Assembly (NCBI RefSeq): GCF_004363245.1
Contig: NZ_SNYV01000013.1
Location: 334,939 to 398,938, forward strand
Origin: Sphingobacterium yanglingense
Lineage (GTDB): Bacteria; Bacteroidota; Bacteroidia; Sphingobacteriales; Sphingobacteriaceae
DNA: 64,000 bases
Direction: 5' to 3'
Shown here: positions 18,522 through 27,292 of the stretch, piece by piece
How positions within the stretch are numbered: position 1 is the first letter of the stretch
Layout: each line of letters begins with the position of its first letter
Notes under the pieces: model-generated
Seen by the model: the letters and a program-made list of their open reading frames with translations, nothing else
The model's database searches: none
What the model was told of the DNA's origin: nothing
Position numbers and translations under genes: made by a program

Positions 18522-19523
18522 ATGGAAATTTTTAATAATCATAAAAAGCTATTTACAACAGCTACGGTTTTATTTCTTTTACTGACTGTTGTTATTGCTA
18601 TTGTGCCGGCTTTTGATAATCAGATGAATAATGGGCCGCTACCGGATGCTCAACCGCTGAGTGAAAATGCAAGAAAAGGTAGGGATCTCTATATATCCAA
18701 TGGTTGTGTAGCATGCCATAGTCAGCAGGTACGTAATGTGCATATGGATAAAGTGTGGGGCAATAGACCATCCATAGCCGCTGATTATGCATTGAGCACG
18801 CGGGTGGATACCTGGCGAAATACCGCAACATTGATGGGAACCGAACGGACAGGACCCGACCTGACGGATGTGGGAAATAGGCAGCCTAGCTTAGATTGGC
18901 ATCTCCTACATTTATATAACCCGCGTCTGGTTGTTAAGGAGTCTATTATGCCGGCTTATCCTTGGCTGTTTGCATATAAAGAGGTTTTGGAAGAAGGGGA
19001 TATTGCGGTAAATGTGCCTATGGCTATGCGGAGAAATAAGAGGGTGGTGGCTACCCAAGAGGCGCTATATCTTGTCGCTTACCTGCAGGAGCTGAAGCAG
19101 GCTCCATTGCCCGAGGCGACAACTACGCCATCTTTTCTCTATAAACCCGAAGAGAAATCGGGGGCTACGGAGTCAAAGGCAGATGATGGCCTGTTGGACG
19201 GTCAGGTACTGTATGCGGCCAATTGCCAATCCTGCCATCAGGCTTCGGGCGAAGGCTTGGCAGGAGCATTTCCTCCGCTGAAAAACAGTAAGATCGTGCT
19301 TAGCAAAGACCTTAAGCTTTATGTGGATATTATTATGAACGGTTATGATTCCAGACCCGAATATAGTGCGATGCCTGCGGTGGGGCATAATATGGGCTGG
19401 ACTGAGAAAGAAGTAACTGCGATTATAAACTATGAACGTAACAGTTGGGGCAATAAAGCGCCCAAAGTGAGCGAAGAAGAGGTTAAAGAAGTTATGGAGT
19501 ATTTAAAAACACAAATGAAGTAA
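18522..19523 (+). CDS. ccoO: CcoO-type dihaem cytochrome c subunit (CcoO-CcoP-like fusion)
   Basis: A 333-residue protein: one N-terminal membrane anchor (about 11-30), a CcoO domain with CVACH (C62, C65, H66) and the CcoO signature around ESIMPAYPWLF, and a second class I cytochrome c domain from about 222 with CQSCH (C235, C238, H239), resembling a CcoP haem domain. It passes electrons from cytochrome c to CcoN. A Shine-Dalgarno (AAAGGAGG) precedes the start. The stop codon overlaps the start of the next gene (TAATGA). A separate ccoP is absent from the cluster, so the fused domain probably stands in for it. Confidence 0.9.
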   Translation: MEIFNNHKKLFTTATVLFLLLTVVIAIVPAFDNQMNNGPLPDAQPLSENARKGRDLYISNGCVACHSQQVRNVHMDKVWGNRPSIAADYALSTRVDTWRNTATLMGTERTGPDLTDVGNRQPSLDWHLLHLYNPRLVVKESIMPAYPWLFAYKEVLEEGDIAVNVPMAMRRNKRVVATQEALYLVAYLQELKQAPLPEATTTPSFLYKPEEKSGATESKADDGLLDGQVLYAANCQSCHQASGEGLAGAFPPLKNSKIVLSKDLKLYVDIIMNGYDSRPEYSAMPAVGHNMGWTEKEVTAIINYERNSWGNKAPKVSEEEVKEVMEYLKTQMK

Positions 19524-19795
19524 TGAAGAAGTTAAGAAGTATACTCATTATTGCGTTTTTCATAATGCAACAATCGGTGTGGGCCTGTCCGGTCTGTGAT
19601 AGGCATCAGCCTAAGATATTAAGGGGTGTGGTACATGGATCGGGGCCAGATAGTCAATTTGATTATTGGATTATAGGTGTTGTAGCTTTGATTGTGCTGG
19701 CTACACTCTTTTTTTCGGTTAAATGGTTGATTCGGCCTATGGAAAAAGAGCGTACGCATATCAAGCGGATGATAATCAACGAAGTGGATGTTTAA
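19523..19795 (+). CDS. Small membrane protein of the oxidase cluster
   Basis: A 90-residue protein with a signal-like N-terminus (ILIIAFFIMQQSVWA), a CPVCDRHQP motif directly after it, one membrane helix (about 47-68, WIIGVVALIVLATLFFSVKW) and a charged tail. The CPVC pair in the predicted periplasmic part could bind a metal or undergo thiol exchange, which would fit an assembly role, but that is inference. It overlaps the ccoO stop by one base and precedes another small membrane protein by 11 bp, so it belongs to the oxidase operon. Confidence 0.7.
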   Translation: MKKLRSILIIAFFIMQQSVWACPVCDRHQPKILRGVVHGSGPDSQFDYWIIGVVALIVLATLFFSVKWLIRPMEKERTHIKRMIINEVDV

Positions 19796-19806
19796 AGTGT
19801 ATAGCG

Positions 19807-20223
19807 ATGGAAGCGAAGAGCAAAATATACATATTTATGGATCAGGAGGTTAACCCTCTAGCGGTAGTGACTGCACCTATTCATATTGAGATTGATACCC
19901 GAAAACTGGTTGACGGTAAGCATAGTTTGAAATTGGTCAGTAAAGATCCTTCTGGTAAGGAGGGAATACGGATTATTCCTTTTGAGGTACGTAATGGTCC
20001 TGCAATAGCAGTGGAGGGTATTCAGGAGAATGCTGTAGTCGATGGTGTAGTACCCATTATGATTAATGCCTATGGTAAGGGGGATCAGAAATCTTTTTTG
20101 ATATCGGGTAGCGAGACTCCGCAGACGATTCCATTTTGGGTTTGGATTTTACTGATTTGTTTTATTGCCTGGTCGTTGTATTATCTGGTTCGCTATATGA
20201 ATCTCCCCGTTGGGGAATTGTAG
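19807..20223 (+). CDS. Oxidase-cluster protein with C-terminal membrane anchor
   Basis: A 138-residue protein from the ATG at 19807 (MEAKSKIYIF), chosen because the longer frame overlaps the previous gene out of frame. Most of it is a beta-rich soluble part with the look of an immunoglobulin-like domain (HIEIDTRKLVDGKHSLKLV), followed by one membrane helix (PFWVWILLICFIAWSLYYLV). I do not recognise a named family. Its position as the last gene of the cbb3 cluster suggests a subunit or assembly factor; the role is unknown. Confidence 0.6.
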   Translation: MEAKSKIYIFMDQEVNPLAVVTAPIHIEIDTRKLVDGKHSLKLVSKDPSGKEGIRIIPFEVRNGPAIAVEGIQENAVVDGVVPIMINAYGKGDQKSFLISGSETPQTIPFWVWILLICFIAWSLYYLVRYMNLPVGEL

Positions 20224-20285
20224 TGAACTTGCTGGATCAGTAGCTATTGCACATTCTGTACTAGCAATTTCATCCATTCGAAACT

Positions 20286-20293
20286 TACTTTTG
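20286..20293 (+). promoter_or_regulatory. Candidate -7 element for glyA
   Basis: TACTTTTG matches TANNTTTG and lies 47 bp before the glyA start. No clear -33 element. Confidence 0.35.
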
Positions 20294-20339
20294 CAGAAAA
20301 TAATAGCGGAACTCCGTATTTAACTTAAAACTTTTACGC

Positions 20340-21611
20340 ATGATGGAATTAGACAACTTTATTTTTGATCTTATCGCTAAGGAGCGGGACAGGCAATTGA
20401 AAGACCTAGAGCTTATTGCTTCTGAGAACTATGTAAGCCCACAGGTGATGCAGGTGACAGGTTCTGTATTAACTAACAAGTATGCTGAAGGATACCCTGG
20501 TAGGAGGTATTATGCAGGTTGTGAGGTGGTAGATCAGGTAGAACAGGCGGCTATAGACCGTATAAAGAAGGTATTTAAAGCCAGTTATGCCAATGTGCAA
20601 CCGCATTCCGGTTCCCAGGCTAATGCAGCGGTGTTGTCGGCCTGTCTTAAACCGGGCGATAAGATACTTGGCTTTGATCTGGTGCAGGGTGGGCACCTCA
20701 CACACGGAGCCTCGGTCAATTTTTCAGGCAAGCTATACAAAACCAGTTTCTACGGCGTCGATAAAGAAACTGGTTTTTTAAATTATGACCGGATCCAAGA
20801 GATTGCCTTGCAGGAACGGCCGAATCTGATTATTGCGGGGGCTACGGCTTATTCCCGTGATATCAACTATCAACGATTTAGGGTTATAGCGGATAGTGTG
20901 GGGGCATTGTTGTTGGCCGATATTGCACATCCAGCTGGGCTTATTGCTAAGGGATTGCTGTCTGATCCAATCCCGCATTGTCATGTGGTGACCAGTACAA
21001 CCCATAAAACTTTACGTGGACCACGTGGAGGAATAATATTAATGGGTGCTGACTTTGAGAACCCCTTCGGGCTCCGAGATAATAAGGGGAATATACGGAT
21101 GATGTCTTCACTTTTAGATGCTTCGGTTTTTCCTGGAAATCAGGGTGGCCCATTGATGCATATTATAGCAGCTAAAGCGGTTGCTTTTGGTGAGATACTT
21201 ACAGCAGAATATGATAGCTATATTAAGCAGGTACAGAAGAATGCCAAAGCCTTTGAAAAAGCCCTTCGTTCCCGCAATTTTGATATGGTATCCGGTGGTA
21301 CAGATAACCATTTGCTGTTAATCGATCTTTCTAGTTGGTCTATATCTGGACGGGAAGCCGAATTGGTTCTGAATAACGCAGGTATTACTTTGAATAAGAA
21401 CATGATTCCATTCGATACTAAATCAGCGTTGCAAACGTCTGGCATCCGGGTTGGAACACCGGCGATTACCACACGTGGATTGCTAGAAAAGGACATGGAA
21501 ACCATTGTCGATTTGATGGGGGACGCATTGCGCAGCAAGGATGATGCTAATAAGTTGCAGCGTATTAAAGAGAAGGTAAGTAATTGGATGTTGGAGTATC
21601 CTTTGTATTAA
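20340..21611 (+). CDS. glyA: Serine hydroxymethyltransferase
   Basis: A 423-residue PLP enzyme interconverting serine and glycine with tetrahydrofolate. Clear signatures are [42 protein letters not shown] and the PLP lysine in [15 protein letters not shown]. Length and order are normal for a bacterial GlyA. Two adjacent ATG codons open the frame; either may be used. A palindromic repeat begins 10 bp after the stop. Confidence 0.96.
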   Translation: MMELDNFIFDLIAKERDRQLKDLELIASENYVSPQVMQVTGSVLTNKYAEGYPGRRYYAGCEVVDQVEQAAIDRIKKVFKASYANVQPHSGSQANAAVLSACLKPGDKILGFDLVQGGHLTHGASVNFSGKLYKTSFYGVDKETGFLNYDRIQEIALQERPNLIIAGATAYSRDINYQRFRVIADSVGALLLADIAHPAGLIAKGLLSDPIPHCHVVTSTTHKTLRGPRGGIILMGADFENPFGLRDNKGNIRMMSSLLDASVFPGNQGGPLMHIIAAKAVAFGEILTAEYDSYIKQVQKNAKAFEKALRSRNFDMVSGGTDNHLLLIDLSSWSISGREAELVLNNAGITLNKNMIPFDTKSALQTSGIRVGTPAITTRGLLEKDMETIVDLMGDALRSKDDANKLQRIKEKVSNWMLEYPLY

Positions 21612-21621
21612 CCATAGAGTT

Positions 21622-21750
21622 TATCCGTCCTTGCGAATGTAGTGAAGCAATCTCATTGTTAGTAGGAGATTGCTTCGCTTCATGTTATTCCGCTCGCAAT
21701 GACGAGGACTATATCCGTCCTTACGCAGCAAATGAAGCAATCTTGATTTG
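21622..21750. repeat. Palindromic repeat, left flank of the GIY-YIG gene
   Basis: A full imperfect palindrome (21622-21707: left arm with TTGCGAATGTAGTGAAGCAA, right arm with GAGATTGCTTCGCTTCATG and CGCTCGCAATGACG) followed by a half copy (21712-21750: TATCCGTCCTTACGCAGC, AATGAAGCAATC). The core CGTCATTGCGA...GAAGCAATCTC is a dispersed repeat type seen in many Bacteroidota genomes. The same full-plus-half order recurs on the other side of the GIY-YIG gene. Confidence 0.85.
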
Positions 21751-21783
21751 TCAAGTCTCTATTAAATTTGTAATTTCATTTTT

Positions 21784-22086
21784 ATGGAACGAGGTGGATG
21801 TGTATATATATTAACCAATAAGAATAACACTACTTTGTATACTGGTGTTACTTCAAATTTGCAATCAAGAATTTACGAACACCTTAATCAAAAATATAAA
21901 CATTCGTTTTCTGCTAAATACAATTTGGTTAATTTGGTCTATTATAAATTCTATCCAACAATAGATGAAGCTATTGCTGAAGAGAAACGGGTAAAAGCAG
22001 GAAATAGACAGAACAAAGAAAAGCTTATCAATTTATTCAATCCACAATGGGAGGACTTGTATGGTAAAGAGGTTAAGCATTGGTAA
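21784..22086 (+). CDS. GIY-YIG nuclease domain protein
   Basis: A 100-residue single-domain protein of the UvrC-N-terminal/GIY-YIG superfamily: the signature appears as VYILTNKNN followed by LYTGVTSNLQSRIYEH (GIY-YIG equivalents Y8-I-L and Y-T-G, catalytic arginine in SR), then FSAKYNLVNLVYYKF and the glutamate in DEAIAEEKRVKAG. It is a stand-alone nuclease domain with no DNA-binding extension. It is flanked on both sides by copies of the same palindromic repeat, an arrangement suggesting that the gene and the repeat spread or persist together. Function is unknown. Confidence 0.88.
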   Translation: MERGGCVYILTNKNNTTLYTGVTSNLQSRIYEHLNQKYKHSFSAKYNLVNLVYYKFYPTIDEAIAEEKRVKAGNRQNKEKLINLFNPQWEDLYGKEVKHW

Positions 22087-22092
22087 TGGAAT

Positions 22093-22215
22093 TTATCCGT
22101 CATTGCGAATGAAATGAAGCAATCTCATTGTAACTAGGAGATTGCTTCGCTTCATGTTATTCCGCTCGCAATGACGACAGCTATATCCGTAATTACGAAT
22201 GTAGTGGCGTAATCT
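22093..22215. repeat. Palindromic repeat, right flank of the GIY-YIG gene
   Basis: Second full copy (22093-22178) and half copy (22183-22215), in the same order and orientation as the left flank, with the right arm GAGATTGCTTCGCTTCATG identical. It begins 7 bp after the GIY-YIG stop and ends 13 bp before the convergent MocR-type gene. Confidence 0.85.
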
Positions 22216-22228
22216 AAATAAATCTTTT

Positions 22229-23668
22229 TTACTGGGCTAATCTTGCTTTCGCTAGTATATCAGCGAGGGCAATAATTCCCTCTTTTATCTGTTCTTCGGA
22301 TACCGAACCATAGCCTATACGAAGTCCTTCATAACCAGTGTTTTCGTGGTAGTTGGAAGGATGTAAGATGGAAATTGATTTTTCCTTTAGTCTGTCAAAT
22401 ACCATAGTCCAGTTAACGGGGTATTTAGGACAGATCCAAAAGGCAAGTCCGCCTTGGGGGATATGGTAGGTAACCTGTGTAGCAAGATGTTCGTCCAACA
22501 TTTTTACCATAAAGTTCTGTCTGGATTGATAATGGAGGGTAGCTTTTCGGATATGACGTTTTATCGTTCCGTCTTTTATGAGCTCTAAAACAGCTTGCTC
22601 CATAATACTATCACCTTGAATGTCTATAATACGACGTAAATCAATGATACTATCCAGCAGTTTTTGGTTTTTGGTGGCGAGATAGCCTATCCGAAGAGCC
22701 GGGGCGACTACCTTACTTAAAGTGCCTATATAGACTACGTTCTCTAGTTCCGAGAATGCCGAGATGGGTTGTAATGGGCGGTATCCAAAATGGAACTCAT
22801 AGTCATAATCATCCTCTATTATGGTAAAATTATATTGATTGGAGAGGCTGACCAACTCTAATCTACGTTGCAAACTCAGGGTCACTGTTGTCGGATATTG
22901 CCGGTGCGGAGTGAGGTATATCGCCTTTATTTTTGGATTTGAAACGAGGTGTGGTAGGATGTCTTCGACGACAATTCCATCTTCATCTACAGGGATATAA
23001 ATTAGATTTGCACCCGCTTTTTCAAATGTTTTCCAGGCTGAACTATAACCTGGTGATTCGACGAGCACATAATCTCCAGGACGCAAAAGGCATTGTGATA
23101 CCAAATACATCGCCATTTGGCTTCCTCGGGTGATGCACAGCTGATTTTCATGTAACTGCATGTTGCGTTCCTGGTTTAACATGCTTGCGATGGCTTTTCT
23201 AAAGTCCAGATTACCATTTGTTTCTGAATATCCCATCATTTTCCAACGGGCGTTGCGTTTGAAAATCTGGCGATAGGCCCGTCCCAATTGATCTACAGGA
23301 GCAATTTTGCTATCGGGATGTCCATCATCAAAAGGGATATGTGCAGGTAGTTGTGGCTCAGTGCTAATACCGCCTTCTGATTGTAAGGATTTTGATTTGG
23401 AAGAAATCGGGAGATTATGCGAAACAAAGGTTCCTCGTCTTTCCTGACTGGTTAACCATTCTTCATTGAGTAATACCTGAATAGCTTCAATAACGGTGTT
23501 TCTGTTGACTTGTAGGCTGTTAGCAAGCGTACGGCTTCCCGGTAAGGCGGTGCCTTTGGGAAGACGGCCAGATTTGATGCTGTCGATTATTATATCTGCT
23601 ATTTGCAAATAGATTGGTTTGGTAGACGATTTGTCTATTTCGATATCAAGTGTCCAAGGTCTTAACAT
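22229..23668 (-). CDS. pdxR: MocR/PdxR-type regulator (GntR HTH plus aminotransferase domain)
   Basis: A 479-residue fusion: N-terminal GntR winged helix (about 12-80, KPIYLQIADIIIDSIKSG, SRTLANSLQVNRNTVIEAI) and a fold type I aminotransferase domain (about 115-475) with the PLP lysine in YIGTLSKVVAPALRIGY and the EDDYDYEFH stretch. MocR proteins sense PLP or a PLP adduct and commonly control vitamin B6 or GABA/taurine genes. It is divergent from an aminotransferase and a pyridoxal kinase gene, which favours a PdxR-type role. The symbol is by analogy. Confidence 0.88.
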   Translation of the reverse strand: MLRPWTLDIEIDKSSTKPIYLQIADIIIDSIKSGRLPKGTALPGSRTLANSLQVNRNTVIEAIQVLLNEEWLTSQERRGTFVSHNLPISSKSKSLQSEGGISTEPQLPAHIPFDDGHPDSKIAPVDQLGRAYRQIFKRNARWKMMGYSETNGNLDFRKAIASMLNQERNMQLHENQLCITRGSQMAMYLVSQCLLRPGDYVLVESPGYSSAWKTFEKAGANLIYIPVDEDGIVVEDILPHLVSNPKIKAIYLTPHRQYPTTVTLSLQRRLELVSLSNQYNFTIIEDDYDYEFHFGYRPLQPISAFSELENVVYIGTLSKVVAPALRIGYLATKNQKLLDSIIDLRRIIDIQGDSIMEQAVLELIKDGTIKRHIRKATLHYQSRQNFMVKMLDEHLATQVTYHIPQGGLAFWICPKYPVNWTMVFDRLKEKSISILHPSNYHENTGYEGLRIGYGSVSEEQIKEGIIALADILAKARLAQ

Positions 23669-23691
23669 GTCGTGTCAGATTTAAGTTTCCT

Positions 23692-23840
23692 ACTGGTCCA
23701 AAGATACGATTGTTTGTAGATGTTTTCTATACCAGATGGATATGATGGAAGTTGTTTGTTTTGTTTAATTATTTGTTTTTGAGCCGATTGTGTTTTGTTC
23801 GTTGTTTTTGGTCTGTTGTTTTAAAGCAAAACTGGACTAG
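23692..23840. promoter_or_regulatory. Divergent regulatory region with candidate MocR-type boxes
   Basis: The 259-bp gap between the MocR-type gene and the aminotransferase operon contains ACTGGTCCA (23692-23700) and AACTGGACTAG (23830-23840). These resemble CTGGAC-type boxes described for MocR regulators such as TauR and PdxR, as I recall them. They are 140 bp apart and the first has one mismatch, so this is a candidate only. Confidence 0.35.
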
Positions 23841-23927
23841 TTGGGTTGTCTAATTTAGACGGAATTTCGTGTTTCTAAAAGATGATCGTTAGATCTCTAG
23901 TCATGTAGTTTTAAATTTTTTCATCGT

Positions 23928-25061
23928 ATGAACCCATTTGCCGTATTTCAGAAGTCCAATATTCATATCGTAAGCGCTAAAGGTAGCTATGTATATGACG
24001 AAGATGGGCGAGCTTATTTGGATATGTATGGTGGGCATGCCGTTATTTCTATAGGGCATGCGCATCCACATTATGTCAGTACTTTACGACAGCAATTGGA
24101 CCGTATTGCATTCTATTCCAATGCAGTGGAGAATAAACTGCAGGATTGCTTGGCGCTAGAGTTGGGAGAGCAGTCCGGTTACCCAGATTACAGCGTGTTC
24201 TTCTCTAATTCCGGAGCTGAAGCCAATGAGAATGCGATAAAACTAGCATCATTCCATACCGGTCGGAGTAAGGTACTGGCGATGTCCAATGCCTTTCATG
24301 GACGTACCTCCGCGACAGTAGCAGCCACTGATATTGGTTCTATGCGTGCACCGATCAATGAGAATTTCAACTTTGTTTTTACGCCTTTTAATGATATTTC
24401 CAGTCTTAGAAAGCAGTTGGAAACAGAGGTGTTTTGTGCTGTTATTATCGAGGGAATACAGGGGGTTGGGGGGATACATGTGGCGGATGACGCCTTTCTG
24501 AATGACGTACGGTCGGCCTGTGATGACACGGGTACGCTGCTGATATTGGATGAGATCCAGTCTGGATACGGACGCTCAGGACGTTTTTTTAGCCATCAAT
24601 ATGCAGGAATAAAACCTGATTTGATTACGGTAGCAAAAGGGATTGCGAATGGATTTCCTATGGCTGCAACCTTGATATCCCCTTCGTTTAAACCTGTTTT
24701 AGGGCAATTGGGGACGACTTTTGGAGGAAATCATCTGGCTTGTGCGGCCGCTTTGGCCGTGTTGGAGGTCATGAAAGACGAGAAGTTGCTTGATAATGTG
24801 GTTGTGGTAGGGGATTTTCTTCGTGAGGAGCTGAAAAAACTAGCTGGGGTAGAGGAAGTCCGTGGTCGGGGATTGATGATCGGGGTTGAGTTTGAAAAAG
24901 ATATAACAGCATTGATGGATAATCTTTTGTATCAAGAAGGGGTATTTACAGGATATGCTGGGAATTATACGTTGCGGTTGTTGCCAGCGTTGAATTTTAG
25001 CTTGGAAGAAGCACAGTTATTTCTGAAAAAACTAAAAAACGCATTAAAAAATGAAGGATAA
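23928..25061 (+). CDS. Class III aminotransferase, acetylornithine aminotransferase-like
   Basis: A 377-residue PLP aminotransferase with YLDMYGGHAVISIGHAHP, FFSNSGAEANENAIKLA, LDEIQSGYGRSGRFF and the PLP lysine in ITVAKGIANGFPMAA. It is closest by eye to acetylornithine/succinylornithine aminotransferases (ArgD), shortened as is common in Bacteroidota. No other arginine synthesis genes are here; instead it overlaps a pyridoxal kinase gene by 11 bp and is divergent from a MocR-type regulator, so it could serve another amino-group donor such as GABA or ornithine. Specificity is open. Confidence 0.85.
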   Translation: MNPFAVFQKSNIHIVSAKGSYVYDEDGRAYLDMYGGHAVISIGHAHPHYVSTLRQQLDRIAFYSNAVENKLQDCLALELGEQSGYPDYSVFFSNSGAEANENAIKLASFHTGRSKVLAMSNAFHGRTSATVAATDIGSMRAPINENFNFVFTPFNDISSLRKQLETEVFCAVIIEGIQGVGGIHVADDAFLNDVRSACDDTGTLLILDEIQSGYGRSGRFFSHQYAGIKPDLITVAKGIANGFPMAATLISPSFKPVLGQLGTTFGGNHLACAAALAVLEVMKDEKLLDNVVVVGDFLREELKKLAGVEEVRGRGLMIGVEFEKDITALMDNLLYQEGVFTGYAGNYTLRLLPALNFSLEEAQLFLKKLKNALKNEG

Positions 25062-25935
25062 AGAAGCCAAAATAGTAAGCATACAGAGTCTAGTGTCAAC
25101 AGGATATGTGGGTAATAATATGGCTATGTTTGCTGCCCAGTTGCACGCATCTGATGTCTGTATGCTCCCTACGGTGGTACTGTCCTCGGCTACCGATAAC
25201 CCCAATTACAGGGGGGATGTGATGCCTTCTACGCTCTTTTCAGAGCTGGTAATAGGTGTAGATTTGGGGTTGGATAGGGCGAGGCTTCATTATTTTATGA
25301 CAGGTTATATCTCTGCTATACCCCTTATCGATATTACTGCAACATGGATTTCTTCCTGTAAGGATAATCATTGTATAGCTCATTATATCTATGATCCAGT
25401 CTTCGGTGATTTCCGTACTTCTGGACTATATCTATCCGAAGAAGCGGTTGTGCATTCCCTAAAAAAGCTGCTTCCTCTATGCGATATTATGACTCCAAAC
25501 CACTTTGAAATGGAGTATATATTGAGCGGAAAATTTGAAACTCGAGAAGAATTACTCGAATTATTGACTCATTTTCCGGAGTTAAAAGACAAGAAAATCA
25601 TCGTTACAGGAGCCCATTTACGGGATACGCCGGAGGGATATCTGGAGAATTTGCTCGTTATTGATGGGCATATTCAGCGGTTTATGGCGGCTCGTATACC
25701 TATAGAAGCAGTGGGAACAGGAGATCTTTTTACCGCATTGGTGACTGTAATAATGAAGAATGGACGGACGGTTTCGGAGGCAATAGACTATGCCACGGAG
25801 TTTATTTCGTCGGTTTTGAGTCAGGTAAATAGGCGTGATTCGAACGAAATAAGAGCAGAAGATCTGCTCTATGCAAAGGAGAAAATGGATGTTTTACAAA
25901 TTTATAAAGGAGGTAAAGAAGATGAAAATTCATAA
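25051..25935 (+). CDS. pdxY: Pyridoxal kinase
   Basis: A 294-residue ribokinase-fold kinase of the PdxK/PdxY group: SIQSLVSTGYVGNNMA at the N-terminus, YDPVFGDFRTSG, TPNHFEMEYI and the anion hole GTGDLFTAL with its catalytic aspartate. It phosphorylates pyridoxal to PLP. It overlaps the aminotransferase stop by 11 bp and its own 3' end overlaps the psd start by 14 bp, so the three genes are translationally coupled. Its linkage to a MocR-type regulator suggests PLP-responsive control. Against E. coli PdxY it is divergent, so the symbol is tentative. Confidence 0.85.
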   Translation: MKDKEAKIVSIQSLVSTGYVGNNMAMFAAQLHASDVCMLPTVVLSSATDNPNYRGDVMPSTLFSELVIGVDLGLDRARLHYFMTGYISAIPLIDITATWISSCKDNHCIAHYIYDPVFGDFRTSGLYLSEEAVVHSLKKLLPLCDIMTPNHFEMEYILSGKFETREELLELLTHFPELKDKKIIVTGAHLRDTPEGYLENLLVIDGHIQRFMAARIPIEAVGTGDLFTALVTVIMKNGRTVSEAIDYATEFISSVLSQVNRRDSNEIRAEDLLYAKEKMDVLQIYKGGKEDENS

Positions 25936-26581
25936 GGAAGGAAGAGGTTCTATAGGACTCGCGGTAGGTGTTTATGTGTTGTTAAATCTGTTGTCATTTT
26001 ATTTTTTTTACGGGATTTCGCCTCTTATCAGTTGGTCGATTTTACTGTTGAGCACGGTCCCATTCGGTCTTGTTATTTACTTTTTTAGAATACCTTTTCG
26101 ACATCATGCGCATAGTGACGATTGGGTAATTGCTCCTTGTGATGGCAAGGTCGTGGCTATCGAAGAGGTGGAGTGTGACGAATATTTTGAGGGTAGAAGG
26201 ATTCAGGTTTCTATATTTATGAGTGTGCTAAATGTGCATGTCAACCGGTACCCTATTGGTGGAAAAGTAATCTATAGAAAGTACCATCCGGGTAAATATC
26301 TTTTTGCATGGCACCCCAAATCGTCTACCGAAAATGAACGTTATACGACAGTTCTGCAACATAGAAACGGGCAGCTTATTTTGGCAAAACAGATTGCTGG
26401 AGCTTTGGCAAAACGTATCGTAAATTACAGCGAAGAGGGGACGGAAGTAAGGCAAAGTGAGGAGCTGGGATTTATCAAGTTTGGGTCTCGTATGGATGTG
26501 CTTTTGCCGTTGGGTACGGAGGTGCTGGTGAAGCTGGGAGATAGACCTAAAGGGGGAGTGACACCTATCGCGAAGTGGTGA
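25922..26581 (+). CDS. psd: Phosphatidylserine decarboxylase proenzyme
   Basis: A 219-residue membrane-associated enzyme of the short (PSD-B/archaeal-like) type. It has one or two N-terminal membrane segments (LAVGVYVLLNLLSFYFFYG region), VIAPCDGKVV, FMSVLNVHVNRYPIGG and the self-cleavage motif IKFGSRMDVLLP, where the serine becomes the pyruvoyl group. It makes phosphatidylethanolamine. The ATG at 25922 is chosen because a strong Shine-Dalgarno (AAAGGAGGT) precedes it inside the kinase gene. Its place behind a pyridoxal kinase is unusual; the enzyme uses pyruvoyl, not PLP. Confidence 0.93.
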   Translation: MKIHKEGRGSIGLAVGVYVLLNLLSFYFFYGISPLISWSILLLSTVPFGLVIYFFRIPFRHHAHSDDWVIAPCDGKVVAIEEVECDEYFEGRRIQVSIFMSVLNVHVNRYPIGGKVIYRKYHPGKYLFAWHPKSSTENERYTTVLQHRNGQLILAKQIAGALAKRIVNYSEEGTEVRQSEELGFIKFGSRMDVLLPLGTEVLVKLGDRPKGGVTPIAKW

Positions 26582-27089
26582 ATTTAATGTTAATCTTTTT
26601 GTTTATATTTTTGGTTTTAAATGTCTGATTAAGTTGTTTTTGTGATTTTTAATATTGTTTTGTTAACAAATTTTCAATGCGTTTAAGGTGTTTTAAGCTA
26701 TTTATGCGTTGTTTTTCTTACTAAGTCTTGTTTTTTATATCAAGTTTTAGTTTTTCTTAAATATGTTAATTAATTCTATATTAAAGAGTAGTAGTTGGTA
26801 ATTGCGAAATTCGTAATTGTATTTTAAGCTTGTTTTGAGATCTGCTTTTAGAGAAATGGCTTAAGGTGAGTGCTTACTCTCTTTTGTGATTTTTGAACCG
26901 AATTCCAGGTTACAAGATGGGGCTTGATTGGCAGGAAATAGAGTTAATTTTAATGCTTTTTTTTGACTTTTACTGAGAGGTTATTGGAGGGGGATACGAT
27001 AGGTTTTAGTTGTATGTGCTACGTTCAGTTCGATACTTGAAATCGGTCCTGCACTTCGGGCGCAAGCTCGGTTTGTAAATAGACGATGT

Positions 27090-27156
27090 CGTCATTGCGA
27101 GGTACGAAGCAATCTGCAAATCCTGTAGGGACTGCTTCATGTTATTCGCAGTGACG
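27090..27156. repeat. Third copy of the palindromic repeat
   Basis: CGTCATTGCGAGGTACGAAG and AATCTGC on the left, then ACTGCTTCATGTTATTCGCA and GTGACGA on the right. It is the same family as the copies flanking the GIY-YIG gene 5 kb upstream, but the arms are more diverged and no nuclease gene is attached. Confidence 0.75.
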
Positions 27157-27292
27157 AGAGCGTTTACTTTTCGAAAACGCTCATTCGGATTTTTAGAAAT
27201 AGGGATGGATTGTCGGGCGTTGGTTTCTCAAAAATGAAGTCTAGAAAGTAGAGGGCGAAAATAGGAGGCCAAGTGAGAAACTGGTAAAAAGA

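Noticed and set aside
19723-19806. Extended N-terminus for the last oxidase-cluster protein
   Set aside because: It overlaps the upstream 90-residue gene in another frame and lacks a signal; the ATG at 19807 leaves a normal 11-bp gap.
21584-21814. 76-residue frame between glyA and the GIY-YIG gene
   Set aside because: It is translation of the palindromic repeat and overlaps both neighbours' ends.
26582-27089. A gene or RNA in the AT-rich first half of the psd-dnaE2 gap
   Set aside because: No protein-like frame, cloverleaf or strong hairpin could be found by eye.
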